Shown here in pieces: positions 32,814-42,401 of a stretch of DNA of 48,966 nucleotides. The notes under the pieces are model-generated. The model made no database searches. It was not told where the DNA came from and worked only from the letters and a program-made list of their open reading frames with translations. The translations under genes were made by a program, and so were the position numbers. The DNA comes from a virus, in the IMG/VR virus record IMGVR_UViG_3300012950_000007, positions 1-48,966 of that record; one strand, given 5' to 3'. Every line of letters begins with the position of its first letter. The first letter of the stretch is position 1.

Positions 32814-35800
32814 TCAGTTAGTTAAAAATTTCCACAAAGTATAAAGCTTTGCATTTTTTATTATACCGTTGCAATATATATCTTTCTTTAATTTTTTAGA
32901 ATATTTTATCTTGTTAAATTTATATACGCCTTCCTTGTTGAGGCTTGAAAATAAATCTTCTGTTATGTATTCTATCAGATATTCGCTAATAGCTTCAGCG
33001 TATCTCTGTACAGAAATATGCCTAACTTTTGAAAGCTTTTCTAGATATTTTTTAACTTCATCTGAATTTTTTGGAACAGGATAATATTGAACATCTGTAC
33101 CTTCACCACTAATAATAGAATGAGAATAAAGATCTTTTATATTTAAAATATCTGGAGATTCAGAATCCCTAACCCTCTTCATCCTCTCTCTGGGAGTCAT
33201 TTTGTCATCTTTTCCAAGTTTATTGGACGGAAAAATCACATTCATTATTTTAATATAAGCATGCGGATCTCCAGTAACAGAATCAGATTCGTCTTTTGCC
33301 CCTATTGGATAATAGGTGTTTGTACCCTTCACCCATCTTCCAAAATGTTTAAACATTTTTTGTCCAGCGTCACTAGATATATCTCTTCTGGCCTCTGGCT
33401 TCAAGCGCATCCAAGGAGTTCCATCATCAGTTGTAAATGTGTCTTTCCCAATTTCATAATCAAAAAGATCTCTACATTCTTGAGGCGTAATACCCCCCCT
33501 CTTAAAAAGTCTTTCATCAGGGTTTAGAAGATCTGTAGGGTCAATGTATGTTGTTCCGCGCTCGACGCCCCTCGCTCTGTCTAATCGCTCTCCGATTAAA
33601 ACTGATAACTTATCTAGTCCGTGAACATTTATTATAAATTGCTCTATAGACTCTTTTCGCTCGTTAACAGTTTCGTCTCCATCTTCTTCCTCCCAAAGCT
33701 GATGACCTCCCCAGTTTGGTCCAAACTGTTCTCCAAATATCATTTTGTGCATTGTTACCCAATCAACAAGAGGAATATAAGAAGACACTCTTGGAGAGTA
33801 CTTGTAAGTCTGATCAGACGCCGACGTAGTGGCCGCTACAGCCTCTTCGGGAGTATCTCCAAACTTGTAACCACTCTTCTTTCTTTCGCGCTTTGTACCA
33901 CTCTTTGCGTTGGCAATGTAATATGGAAGACCTCTATAAGAAGAGAATAATCCAGATATTATTTTTCTATATCTATCTTTTATCTTTGTCTGATGTGTCG
34001 TAGTAGCGCCACCTGATATAGCTTGCTTTAAATCTACTTTATATGTTTGATAAATAACGCCTATCCTCCTGAGTATGCTCAACGCTGTTTCGGGAGGATC
34101 TCTCATTAAGAAGTCTGATATATCCAACTCTATTGGAACCCCAGGAACCGAAGTTGGTAAAGATATTGGTATTCTAGATCCAACTACAGGAAAGAGTTTT
34201 CGTGACGCCCTAAGCTTGTCTGAGTCTAAGTTTTCATAATCTAAGGGAATTGGTATACCAACATCACTTATTCCGTCTAGAGGGCTTGGAGGAAAAAGAT
34301 TATCCTTTCCATCCCTCATGGCTAATGATCCAAGATGTATAGCCTGAGAGGAATCAAATTGGAATTCATCATTTCTATATCCAATAATGTCCTCGGCTCC
34401 GTCTGGAACAACCCTACCTGTGGCAGGATGATATATTAAGCTAATGCCCTTTTTGAAGCCTTCGTTTTTAGATCCCTTTGCCAAAGAGTACTCATCCTTT
34501 TGTCGCCCAAGGTTGACGCTGTAGATTTTCCATCCATTTTTCTGATATACTTCTGGCAATCTGTCATAAATATCTTCGAGCTCTATTGCGTTTGGCAACT
34601 CTTTGGATGATAAAACATATAATCCCTTTACCATAATAGGCTCTGGAATATTTATATCAAAATTATGATACACATTACCCTTTCCGGTAAGAGCAAATAT
34701 TGGATAATAATCTCCTCCACCATTATAGTCCACTAAATATGTTCCAAATAATGGCATAATACTATGGGCGTCTTGAGGAGGAACTAGCTCTTTGTTGTTC
34801 CCGCTGCCTCCAAAGAACTTCCTATACTTTCCGCTTGGTGATAAGTCTATTGTGGTGAAAGGCTCATTGGTTAAAACCTTATTAACAACATCTTTCGCCC
34901 TCTGCAAATCCTCTGATGGCTCAGAGGCTTCTAACTTATCTATTAACTCATTAAAGTGATTGTTTATATAGTCTATAGCTTTATTCATATACTTAGAAGA
35001 AGTACACGCCGTTCTTAATAAGAACATTTCATTTTTAATAAGCTCTACGCAATCAGCTATATTGTCAAAATATAATTCATAAAAAATTTGAGCATTATCA
35101 TCGATCTTCTCTGCGGTAACCCTATCAACGCCTACTGTTATTTGACCCGTATCTCCTCGGCTTAATGCCAAAACTTTATCCGAACTAGATAGATCCACCC
35201 CAATATCATAACCTATATATTCTCTTGATTTAGAGTCTCTCATATGAAAATTATAAATATAAGATATAGCGTCTGCAAGATACAAAGCGGAAGATGCAGA
35301 CAAGACTCTCGCCATGAAATGCTTTCCTTTCATTTTAGCAATTTTATCGGTTACTCCTTCGCCCTTTTGAGGGATGCCCTCTTGATAATATTCCTTGTCA
35401 ATTCCAGGCCCCTTTTGCTTCACAGCTAATGGATCATATAAAATTCTCCTTGTCCCCTCGCGTCCCAGACCTGGAATAAGACTTGCTTTGAATTGTTCTA
35501 ATAAACTAGAAAAACCTTTACCAGCATATTCTAATGATAATATATTTTCAACATCTATTTTGTTTGTATTATGTTCAAAGAGAAACTCTCTATATGCAGA
35601 TAAGGCAGCAACATTTCCCTCGTCTATTGCTCCAAAATACTCGTCTATAGCGCTCATTATAGAGGAGCCTATATTCTTCAGAATTCTTTCATCAAGAGGC
35701 CTTCCTATCGAACTCAGCAATCTTACATCAACATTCTCTAGGGCCAAAAGATAATCTGTTTCAAATTTTGAAATAGCTAAATTAATTATTCCCAAAGAAT

Positions 35801-38800
35801 CCTCGGAAAGGATTTGGCCTTCTTCGTTTTCTTCTTCTACAGTTCTTACGACTATTTCTACCATAGACTTAGCAAGGCTCGACATACTTATGCTGCCAGC
35901 AGGACCTTCTTCGGCGTCCATAAACTCCTTCGAAAAAGGAATAGGCCTTCCTGTCAAGGAGCCTCTTATCTCTAGGGTGGTTGATATATCTAGCCAATCT
36001 TGTATAGTCTCTATAAAAGATTTGAGCATCATTCCTACTGGAGTTGTTGCTCGGATGATTCCTTCGGCTCCACCATAATCGCTGCGTCCTCCCATGATAG
36101 ATGGGCCGCTTGTTTCAAAGTTTTTCTTTGCCGCCTTTGTTCCGGCATCAACCCCTGTTGGCTTTCCTTCAGCATCATTTTTAGATCCACCCAATGCGCC
36201 TTCGCTATTGTTTTCAATTTCTAATATCGTATCTACGTCACGCGCTTCTCTTTGCCTTGCAGAACTTAAGTCGTAAGATTCCTCAGACCCCCAAATATAA
36301 TTCTTAGGAACCGATCCAAAACTATAAAAGGCATTAGGTTTTTCTGGATCTTCGAATATAATTCTTCCTACATCATCTACTCTTCCGACCCATTCTTCGT
36401 AATTATATTTTATCTCCTCTTCGCTGCCAAACATTGAGCTTTCTTCTACCGGAACAATGTATCTATCTCCATTCTTGCTCAATAGTTTGATTGTTCTACC
36501 AAAGTTATCTACGCCCTCTGACGTGAGTATTCCAGAATTAACAATATCATCTAATAAATATCTAGATCTTCTTTTATTTCTAATGTTAATACCCGTATGT
36601 GTTTTGGCGAAGTAAACAGAATCTCTAATTGTAAACTTATGATTATGGGAACAAACCAGCTTTATATCTCCCAATAAATCCATACGATTAAAATTAGCAC
36701 CACTAAGGCTTATTTCCAAATTCACAGGGGCCGCCATCGCCAAAGCTAAGATATGTGATATCTTATTAAGCCTTCCAGATTCTTCTAGCTCGGCAATTGC
36801 AACTTCTGGGCTCAATATATTTGAGATAAAAGGAGAAACATCACTAATGTCTACTCCAAGAGAAAAGAGGGTTTCAACTAAATTCAACATCTTTTCGCCA
36901 AGAAGCGGATCATCTTTTGCCTGTTCCATTAAAGTTTTAAGAATTCTAGGCAGGGAGCCTTCTTCGTTTAAGTCTCTAGAGAAAGACGACAAACTTGTTT
37001 GAGATCCGCACACCAAATACGACATTGTTCCAGGGGCTAGCTCTGCATATGACCCATCAGCATTGACCGGAGGATATGTTTGTGGCAAGTTGCCTTTGAT
37101 TGGAGCGAGTCGCTCTTTTGATGCTGGTCCAGCTATAGGGCTTGCAATATAAGAATATTTTTTCAAAAACTCTTTTGCTATAATTCGTTCTAATACAGGC
37201 TTAGCGGTGTCTTCTGTTTCTGATCGAGGGCCTGCTGTTGCCACAGCTGCTGCTATTTCAGACGCAGGTATTCTTGTAGGACAATTAAAATATTTGTTTG
37301 AGAACTTCCAGCCTCCCCCTCTTCTCTTTTCAAGCTCCTTCAAAAACTCTTGTTTTCTGCCCTCATCAAGAAAGCCTCCCTTTACAGCTTCATCTAATTT
37401 TAATTCAAATAATTCATTTGGACTTATATCTTTTGTTTCTGCACGAACAGCTTGTAAGCTTGCAGGAGAAACATTCGCACTGCCTTCTTGAAGAAGGGGG
37501 GTGGGGTCCAGAAAGAGACCGCATTCAAAATCTGACTTTCCCTTGGCAAGTCTTTGCAGTGATTGAGGTCTGTCTAAAACTTTTGTATACGGACATTTAA
37601 ACTTAATGTTGGAAACTTGACCAGTTCTCGTAGGAACCTTCCTGGCTCCAAGTCGCTTCAAGGCCCAGGCTCGTCGCTGGATGCCCTCTATATGCTCCTC
37701 CTTGGCTCCAGAATGCACCAATGCTTCGATCTCATCCCAAGTTTTGCCGCCACCTTCTTCTTTCGCAGACAATGTAGGCGGGGTGTCAAAAACTCTCAAT
37801 GTCACCCCGTCGTCCTCTAGCCTTAATTCTTCGTTGGTTATAAGACTGCCATTCTTTCTGAACAAACTATAAATGTCTGTTTGATACTCAGAATAATCCT
37901 GTATACGGACAGGCTCCCTTCTTCCGGAGCCTCTCGGTGCATCTTGACGCTTTCTTGTATATACATTTTTCCCACAAACAGAACAAGAGGCATAATTCCA
38001 ACTGGTAGTTACTATATTAAATCCTTTTTGATATGCCGCTTCTTGCAGAGTCTTTCTTCGAATAGACCCAGCTAAATAATAACAAAAAGAAGCCTTAGAC
38101 CAACCTCCGCTCTTCTTCTTGTTGAAAAACATTTTAATTTTATTTTTTAACTGTCTATGAAAAATATCTTCAAACGTATCTCTTAAGCGGGTATCATAAT
38201 TCTCAAAGAATTTTTTATCGACACCATATCCAAATTGATGAATATCTCCTTCTACATCTACAAATACAATAGATTTAGCCAAACCAAATAAGAGCTTAAA
38301 TATTTGTGAGTTTTCATCTCTAACAACTCTTGACAATTCGTATGCTTTTCTCGCAACAGGATCTGAAGCAGCAAACCCTTGTTTCATCAAGTCATAAACC
38401 AAAGCAGTTAAATAATCATCTCTTTTTTTAATGGCAGAAACAATGTCGTCTAAAGCATTAGCAAAGGCTCTTCTATGTCTTTCGTATCCATCTATTTTTT
38501 CGTCAACTTGCTCGACGGTTATATTAAAAAGAGAACCTTTGCTTTTGTCAACAGCATCATCCAATGCTTGTAATCGACTCACAATCGTTTCTCTCACTAT
38601 GTTTAGATTATCCACAGCCAATACAAGCTGCGGAGGATCAGTAGAGTCATCTATCTCAAAGCCTCTTGCTTTTTCTCCAAGTTTATTAAAGACTTCATGA
38701 AAATTTAAAGCAGTAACTGTCTCGTCTTCTTCTTGGCTTTTTAGCAATCTTTCTGAATAAGTTAGCTCTGAATCTTCGCTTTCGAAAAATTCTTGAGTTA

Positions 38801-39446
38801 TGTTCATGTTGTTATATATGTTTTGATCTAAATTAAGTTTATCTAAAATCCTAAAAGTCTTTCTTTTTATAGGGCCAGAGATAGGCTCTATGCCCAAGGC
38901 TTCTTCTTGAGACTCAGGCTTATCTGCCGGGCCTGACAAAGCGGCAGAAATACTTAAAAACCTATCTTCAACAAACTCTATAAATCCATATTCTTTAATA
39001 AAGAATTCTACTTGAATGCTGAAAGGCTCAAGACTTTGAAGGTTCAGTCTAGACTCACCAATCAATTCCACCAAGGCTTGATCTACACCCGATAATCCAT
39101 TGGCCTCGAAAGATGCTTTCAACGAATCAGTCAAACTCTTAATAGGAGATTCATCTAAGGAGGTTTCGGACTCTTCTGTTTGAAAGGCATCTTCATCAAA
39201 ATCATCACCCTCTTCTTCAAGGATGACTCCACCAAAAAGGTCTTCACCAAGTTCTTTTGGACCTTCGTCTTTATAGCCCTCGTCAACCCCTCCCTCTTCC
39301 TGATCTCCTGAGACCATTAGAGACGCCAATTCTATTACAGAATTTAGATTAGAATGCAAGTTGCCCAAAACAACAGAAAATTCATCTAAAGCTTCTTCTT
39401 TTATTCCTAAATCTTTTTTGATTTCATGAATTTTGTTAACGTCCAT
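32814..39446 (-). CDS. Giant unrecognised protein (2210 residues) with several cysteine knuckles
   Basis: One uninterrupted frame from ATG 39446. Residues 45-100 are acidic and disordered. Cysteine sites cluster between 488 and 940: CSVCG (488-492), FKCPYTK (616-622), FECGLF (640-645), YFNCPTR (719-725), LVCGSQ (811-816) and VCSHNHKF (931-938). They suggest one or more zinc modules in the middle third. The rest is a mixture of helical and beta segments without a known motif. I checked for RNA-polymerase DFDGD, phage single-subunit polymerase and lysis/transglycosylase motifs and saw none. It lies in the replication block between the sigma factor cluster and dnaE. A virion-injected or nucleic-acid-machine role is possible; none is shown. 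Confidence 0.75.
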   Translation of the reverse strand: MDVNKIHEIKKDLGIKEEALDEFSVVLGNLHSNLNSVIELASLMVSGDQEEGGVDEGYKDEGPKELGEDLFGGVILEEEGDDFDEDAFQTEESETSLDESPIKSLTDSLKASFEANGLSGVDQALVELIGESRLNLQSLEPFSIQVEFFIKEYGFIEFVEDRFLSISAALSGPADKPESQEEALGIEPISGPIKRKTFRILDKLNLDQNIYNNMNITQEFFESEDSELTYSERLLKSQEEDETVTALNFHEVFNKLGEKARGFEIDDSTDPPQLVLAVDNLNIVRETIVSRLQALDDAVDKSKGSLFNITVEQVDEKIDGYERHRRAFANALDDIVSAIKKRDDYLTALVYDLMKQGFAASDPVARKAYELSRVVRDENSQIFKLLFGLAKSIVFVDVEGDIHQFGYGVDKKFFENYDTRLRDTFEDIFHRQLKNKIKMFFNKKKSGGWSKASFCYYLAGSIRRKTLQEAAYQKGFNIVTTSWNYASCSVCGKNVYTRKRQDAPRGSGRREPVRIQDYSEYQTDIYSLFRKNGSLITNEELRLEDDGVTLRVFDTPPTLSAKEEGGGKTWDEIEALVHSGAKEEHIEGIQRRAWALKRLGARKVPTRTGQVSNIKFKCPYTKVLDRPQSLQRLAKGKSDFECGLFLDPTPLLQEGSANVSPASLQAVRAETKDISPNELFELKLDEAVKGGFLDEGRKQEFLKELEKRRGGGWKFSNKYFNCPTRIPASEIAAAVATAGPRSETEDTAKPVLERIIAKEFLKKYSYIASPIAGPASKERLAPIKGNLPQTYPPVNADGSYAELAPGTMSYLVCGSQTSLSSFSRDLNEEGSLPRILKTLMEQAKDDPLLGEKMLNLVETLFSLGVDISDVSPFISNILSPEVAIAELEESGRLNKISHILALAMAAPVNLEISLSGANFNRMDLLGDIKLVCSHNHKFTIRDSVYFAKTHTGINIRNKRRSRYLLDDIVNSGILTSEGVDNFGRTIKLLSKNGDRYIVPVEESSMFGSEEEIKYNYEEWVGRVDDVGRIIFEDPEKPNAFYSFGSVPKNYIWGSEESYDLSSARQREARDVDTILEIENNSEGALGGSKNDAEGKPTGVDAGTKAAKKNFETSGPSIMGGRSDYGGAEGIIRATTPVGMMLKSFIETIQDWLDISTTLEIRGSLTGRPIPFSKEFMDAEEGPAGSISMSSLAKSMVEIVVRTVEEENEEGQILSEDSLGIINLAISKFETDYLLALENVDVRLLSSIGRPLDERILKNIGSSIMSAIDEYFGAIDEGNVAALSAYREFLFEHNTNKIDVENILSLEYAGKGFSSLLEQFKASLIPGLGREGTRRILYDPLAVKQKGPGIDKEYYQEGIPQKGEGVTDKIAKMKGKHFMARVLSASSALYLADAISYIYNFHMRDSKSREYIGYDIGVDLSSSDKVLALSRGDTGQITVGVDRVTAEKIDDNAQIFYELYFDNIADCVELIKNEMFLLRTACTSSKYMNKAIDYINNHFNELIDKLEASEPSEDLQRAKDVVNKVLTNEPFTTIDLSPSGKYRKFFGGSGNNKELVPPQDAHSIMPLFGTYLVDYNGGGDYYPIFALTGKGNVYHNFDINIPEPIMVKGLYVLSSKELPNAIELEDIYDRLPEVYQKNGWKIYSVNLGRQKDEYSLAKGSKNEGFKKGISLIYHPATGRVVPDGAEDIIGYRNDEFQFDSSQAIHLGSLAMRDGKDNLFPPSPLDGISDVGIPIPLDYENLDSDKLRASRKLFPVVGSRIPISLPTSVPGVPIELDISDFLMRDPPETALSILRRIGVIYQTYKVDLKQAISGGATTTHQTKIKDRYRKIISGLFSSYRGLPYYIANAKSGTKRERKKSGYKFGDTPEEAVAATTSASDQTYKYSPRVSSYIPLVDWVTMHKMIFGEQFGPNWGGHQLWEEEDGDETVNERKESIEQFIINVHGLDKLSVLIGERLDRARGVERGTTYIDPTDLLNPDERLFKRGGITPQECRDLFDYEIGKDTFTTDDGTPWMRLKPEARRDISSDAGQKMFKHFGRWVKGTNTYYPIGAKDESDSVTGDPHAYIKIMNVIFPSNKLGKDDKMTPRERMKRVRDSESPDILNIKDLYSHSIISGEGTDVQYYPVPKNSDEVKKYLEKLSKVRHISVQRYAEAISEYLIEYITEDLFSSLNKEGVYKFNKIKYSKKLKKDIYCNGIIKNAKLYTLWKFLTN

Positions 39447-39453
39447 AAACCTA

Positions 39454-40806
39454 TTACCCCTTGATATCCTTGACTCTATCCGTCCTGTATTCCCTTTCCT
39501 TATCTTTTAAAGTAATAGGAGAAAAAATATCTTTATAATCATTTTTTATTTCTTTTATTAGTAACTCTATCCATTCATAAGCTTCTTTTATATGTTCAGA
39601 TTCAGATCTAGTTGCAGAAATAAAAATCTTACTTGATTCAGAGCAAATAGAGATATTGCCTTTTTCTGATTTATTTATACTATCTAAAATAATTGGATCA
39701 TTAAAATCAATCTCATCAACCAGCGAAGACTGGTCGAGTTCCAGCATAGACAAAGCTTCTCTTAAAAGAAATTTATTATTTATATTTTCATTAAATGTCC
39801 ATATTGGTTTTGTTGAAATTGTCTTAAAATATTTGCCATTAAGATTATAATTAAAAAAATCTTTTTCCATAATAGATCTTATTGAAATACCATTATCTGT
39901 CCATAAGTCTAAATATAATAAAGTTATGGATTCGTTCCCGGTTCGCTCCATCGGGGTAATAATTCCAAATCCTCTTTTTACAAACTTTTTATTTATAAAG
40001 ATTTTATTCTTATTAAAAAATGATTTATCACTCTGCAATATTCGTTTAACAAAATAATTGCCAGGATATTTATCCATCAAATTTACCAGAGGATAAATTG
40101 TATGCACAAAGTTATTATGCCCCAATGTGCCATTGATCAACAAAGGAACTTCTTTTATTCCATTATTATAATGTTTATAAATATTATGATTAATATCTAC
40201 AAATAAATTATCTAAAATTTTTCTTACATTTTCATAAGACTCAAAAGAAGAATCTTTAAAATCATATGTATCATTTATTCTCTTTGTTTCATGATAAATA
40301 AACCTAGACAAACAGTACGTGAGAATCTGAATTCTTGCGCGCTTCTTTGCAAGATGAACCCCCTCGGCTTCCGTTAGGCCGTCTATGCCTATAGATAGAT
40401 CTTTTTTCTTATTACTTTTTAGTTTTGACTTTATATATTCATCTTGTAATAAATTAATTTTTTTTATTTTAACATCTAAAAGATATTTATATAAATCTTC
40501 ATAATATTTTAATTTTTTCTTTAAGATTAAAATTTGTTGATTAGAAACTGCAATTGTTTTAAAAACACTATTTTTTGCAAATCTTTTTTCGAATTGCCCT
40601 CTGTCTGTTTTGAACAGAGAAATCGCATCCCTAAGTCCGTCTAGGTCTTTAAAATCAATTTTTTCAAAAGGATATTCTAAAAAATCTTTTTCAATAGAAA
40701 TAAGCCTATGTGTATAATTTTTATTTGGTCTTTTTTCTAAAACAGAAATTTTATATCTAGAAATATCTTTTTCATTTTTTATATATTTTATAAAATTATC
40801 ATTCAT
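39454..40806 (-). CDS. Hypothetical protein, 450 residues, AT-rich gene
   Basis: ATG start without a clear Shine-Dalgarno. Lys/Asn/Ile-rich, with a long helical N-terminal half (LKKKLKYYEDLYKYLLDVKIKK) and a more structured C-terminal half (GFGIITPMERTGNESITLLYLDLWTDN, WTFNENINNKFLLREALSML). The segment around residues 285-315 resembles a beta-sheet core but no family is evident. It lies between the sigma factor and the giant gene with gaps of 2 and 7 bases, so all three are probably one transcript and may cooperate. Visibly more AT-rich than neighbours. Confidence 0.75.
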   Translation of the reverse strand: MNDNFIKYIKNEKDISRYKISVLEKRPNKNYTHRLISIEKDFLEYPFEKIDFKDLDGLRDAISLFKTDRGQFEKRFAKNSVFKTIAVSNQQILILKKKLKYYEDLYKYLLDVKIKKINLLQDEYIKSKLKSNKKKDLSIGIDGLTEAEGVHLAKKRARIQILTYCLSRFIYHETKRINDTYDFKDSSFESYENVRKILDNLFVDINHNIYKHYNNGIKEVPLLINGTLGHNNFVHTIYPLVNLMDKYPGNYFVKRILQSDKSFFNKNKIFINKKFVKRGFGIITPMERTGNESITLLYLDLWTDNGISIRSIMEKDFFNYNLNGKYFKTISTKPIWTFNENINNKFLLREALSMLELDQSSLVDEIDFNDPIILDSINKSEKGNISICSESSKIFISATRSESEHIKEAYEWIELLIKEIKNDYKDIFSPITLKDKEREYRTDRVKDIKG

Positions 40807-40808
40807 TT

Positions 40809-41606
40809 TTATTTAAGATAATCAGATAATAAATCATTTATTATTTTATACCTATTAAGCTTCTTTAGCCTCATGCTTGCAGCCCAACCTGTAAGGCCAA
40901 CTTCTTTTGCTGCATCTTTTATAGAGTGCCCCTCTAGACACACCATCTTTAATATTATATAAGTTTTTTCATCAATTATCTTTGACAGCTTTTCTATTGT
41001 AAGCTCTAAATCAATTCTGTCAAGGGCTGAGCCTCCGTTAGAATAGAGATTATCAGCATTAGATAAGCCATTCTCAAACTCAGCATACTCTTCTCCACTT
41101 CTTGGATCAGTCTTAGGCATTGCGCTAAAAACAAGCTCCTCTCTTGACTTTCTATAATTTGGCTTATATTCTTTCTCACATTGTTTACAACCATATCTTG
41201 TAATTAGAGAATTGTTTTCTGGGCATCTTTTTTTGGAAAACGATATAAGGCCACCGCATTCGCACATTTCAGACTCTGCTTTTTCATAAAGACTATAGGC
41301 ATCATTCGAAAGCTTGTTAACGCTTTTTATTTTGGAGACCAATTTGTTTCTAAGATGAGTGTGCAAAAAGGTGCTAAGTTTAACTTTCTTTTCTGGATCA
41401 TAAGCATTAACTCCTTCAATTATAATAAGAGCTAATTCTTGCTTTATGTCTTCAAAGTTATATCCTGGCATATATGTTTTAGAGGCCCACTTGCATAACA
41501 ACGGGTCAATGCGCTCAAGAACTCTAGCATAACCTTCTTTTGTTTGAGTGTTTATATAAACATCTTCATCATACATTCTTACGACACCTTTAAAAACATC
41601 TTTCAT
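40809..41606 (-). CDS. Sigma-70-like factor with an inserted zinc-binding segment
   Basis: 265 residues; the ATG has a near-perfect AGGAGG. Residues 30-95 resemble sigma region 2: YNFEDIKQELALIIIEGVNAYDPEKKVKLSTFLHTHLRNKL, the FEDLxQ...F/YDPxKG..FxTY..xxIR-type pattern. Residues 115-143 hold CECGG, Cys128 and CKQC, a zinc ribbon not found in normal sigma factors. Residues 201-255 resemble region 4 (LSKIIDEKTYIILKMVCLEGHSIKDAAKEVGL). It would redirect RNA polymerase to phage promoters, probably middle or late. The insertion lies where region 3 would be. Alternative: a sigma-like helicase or DNA-binding regulator, less likely. Confidence 0.8.
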   Translation of the reverse strand: MKDVFKGVVRMYDEDVYINTQTKEGYARVLERIDPLLCKWASKTYMPGYNFEDIKQELALIIIEGVNAYDPEKKVKLSTFLHTHLRNKLVSKIKSVNKLSNDAYSLYEKAESEMCECGGLISFSKKRCPENNSLITRYGCKQCEKEYKPNYRKSREELVFSAMPKTDPRSGEEYAEFENGLSNADNLYSNGGSALDRIDLELTIEKLSKIIDEKTYIILKMVCLEGHSIKDAAKEVGLTGWAASMRLKKLNRYKIINDLLSDYLK

Positions 41607-41615
41607 ATTTTCCTC

Positions 41616-42380
41616 CTATTCTGCCCAAGCATCTTGACATATTGGTTTATAGTCACACCATTGACAAAGTATCGATGGCTTTTTAACCCAGGTTGTATCT
41701 ATGTCAATAAAACCTGCTTTTTTTGTAATTAATTTTTTACAATTATCTAAATCATTTAATGTAAAAGTATAATCATATGATTTGCAGTTATGCTTAAGCA
41801 TAACATATGATCCATGAATAACCTCTGCATCTTTATAAACTCTTCTTAAAGCTTCGGAATAAACAAGGAGTTGAAAATCTGATAAATACTTGGCACTCTT
41901 GCTAGTCTTATAATCAACAACCCTATATTCTTTCGGGCCGACCTTATCAACCCTGTCTACAAAACCTCTTACCAGGGTGTCTTCATTTATTTTAAAGTTG
42001 AATGGAAGCTCAACACCAAGAACATTTGGCATGCCTTCTTTTCTAACTTTGTCTAGATAGACTTGCATAATATCTCTCAAACAAAGCAGCCCAGGCATCT
42101 CTCCATTCGGAGTCCACACAGGCTCTTCTAAAATCTTTATATCGAATTTTTTAACAGCATTCTTAAAACACTCTTTCATCAATATTGAATATTGATTTTC
42201 TGGAATATTTTTGGAAATTAGCTCTTTATGAAAAAGCTCTAAAACCATATGGGCGCATGACCCGAATTCTGTAAAGCCCCACGTATTCTTTTGAACATCG
42301 GGCTTTTCTATATATCTATAATGATATTTCTTAGGACACTTTTCGTAGGTATCCATTGATGATACTGATAACTTTAACAA
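41616..42380 (-). CDS. Cas4/AddB-like PD-(D/E)XK nuclease with Fe-S cysteines
   Basis: 254 residues. The TTG start at 42380 has AGGAG upstream and keeps the conserved LSVSSMDTYEKCPKKYHYRY opening; an ATG at codon 9 would break it. Catalytic residues fit the family: His44, Glu124, Asp142 (GFVDRVD), Asp156 and Lys158 (VVDYKTS), and Gln170 (DFQLLVYSE). Four cysteines, Cys15 with Cys239, Cys242 and Cys248 (CQWCDYKPIC), match the [4Fe-4S] cluster of Cas4 and AddB. It probably acts as a DNA exonuclease in end processing with SbcC/D and RecA. No CRISPR array or other cas gene is present, so the Cas4 likeness implies no immunity role. Confidence 0.88.
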   Translation of the reverse strand: MLKLSVSSMDTYEKCPKKYHYRYIEKPDVQKNTWGFTEFGSCAHMVLELFHKELISKNIPENQYSILMKECFKNAVKKFDIKILEEPVWTPNGEMPGLLCLRDIMQVYLDKVRKEGMPNVLGVELPFNFKINEDTLVRGFVDRVDKVGPKEYRVVDYKTSKSAKYLSDFQLLVYSEALRRVYKDAEVIHGSYVMLKHNCKSYDYTFTLNDLDNCKKLITKKAGFIDIDTTWVKKPSILCQWCDYKPICQDAWAE

Positions 42381-42401
42381 AACAAACTCCTTAAACGGAT
42401 A

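Noticed and set aside
32814-39446. Giant protein as a virion RNA polymerase
   Set aside because: I found no DFDGD-type multisubunit motif and no clear single-subunit polymerase motifs; size and location alone are not enough.
41616-42380. Cas4-like gene as part of a CRISPR system
   Set aside because: No repeat array and no other cas gene is visible; the same nuclease type is common in phage recombination sets.
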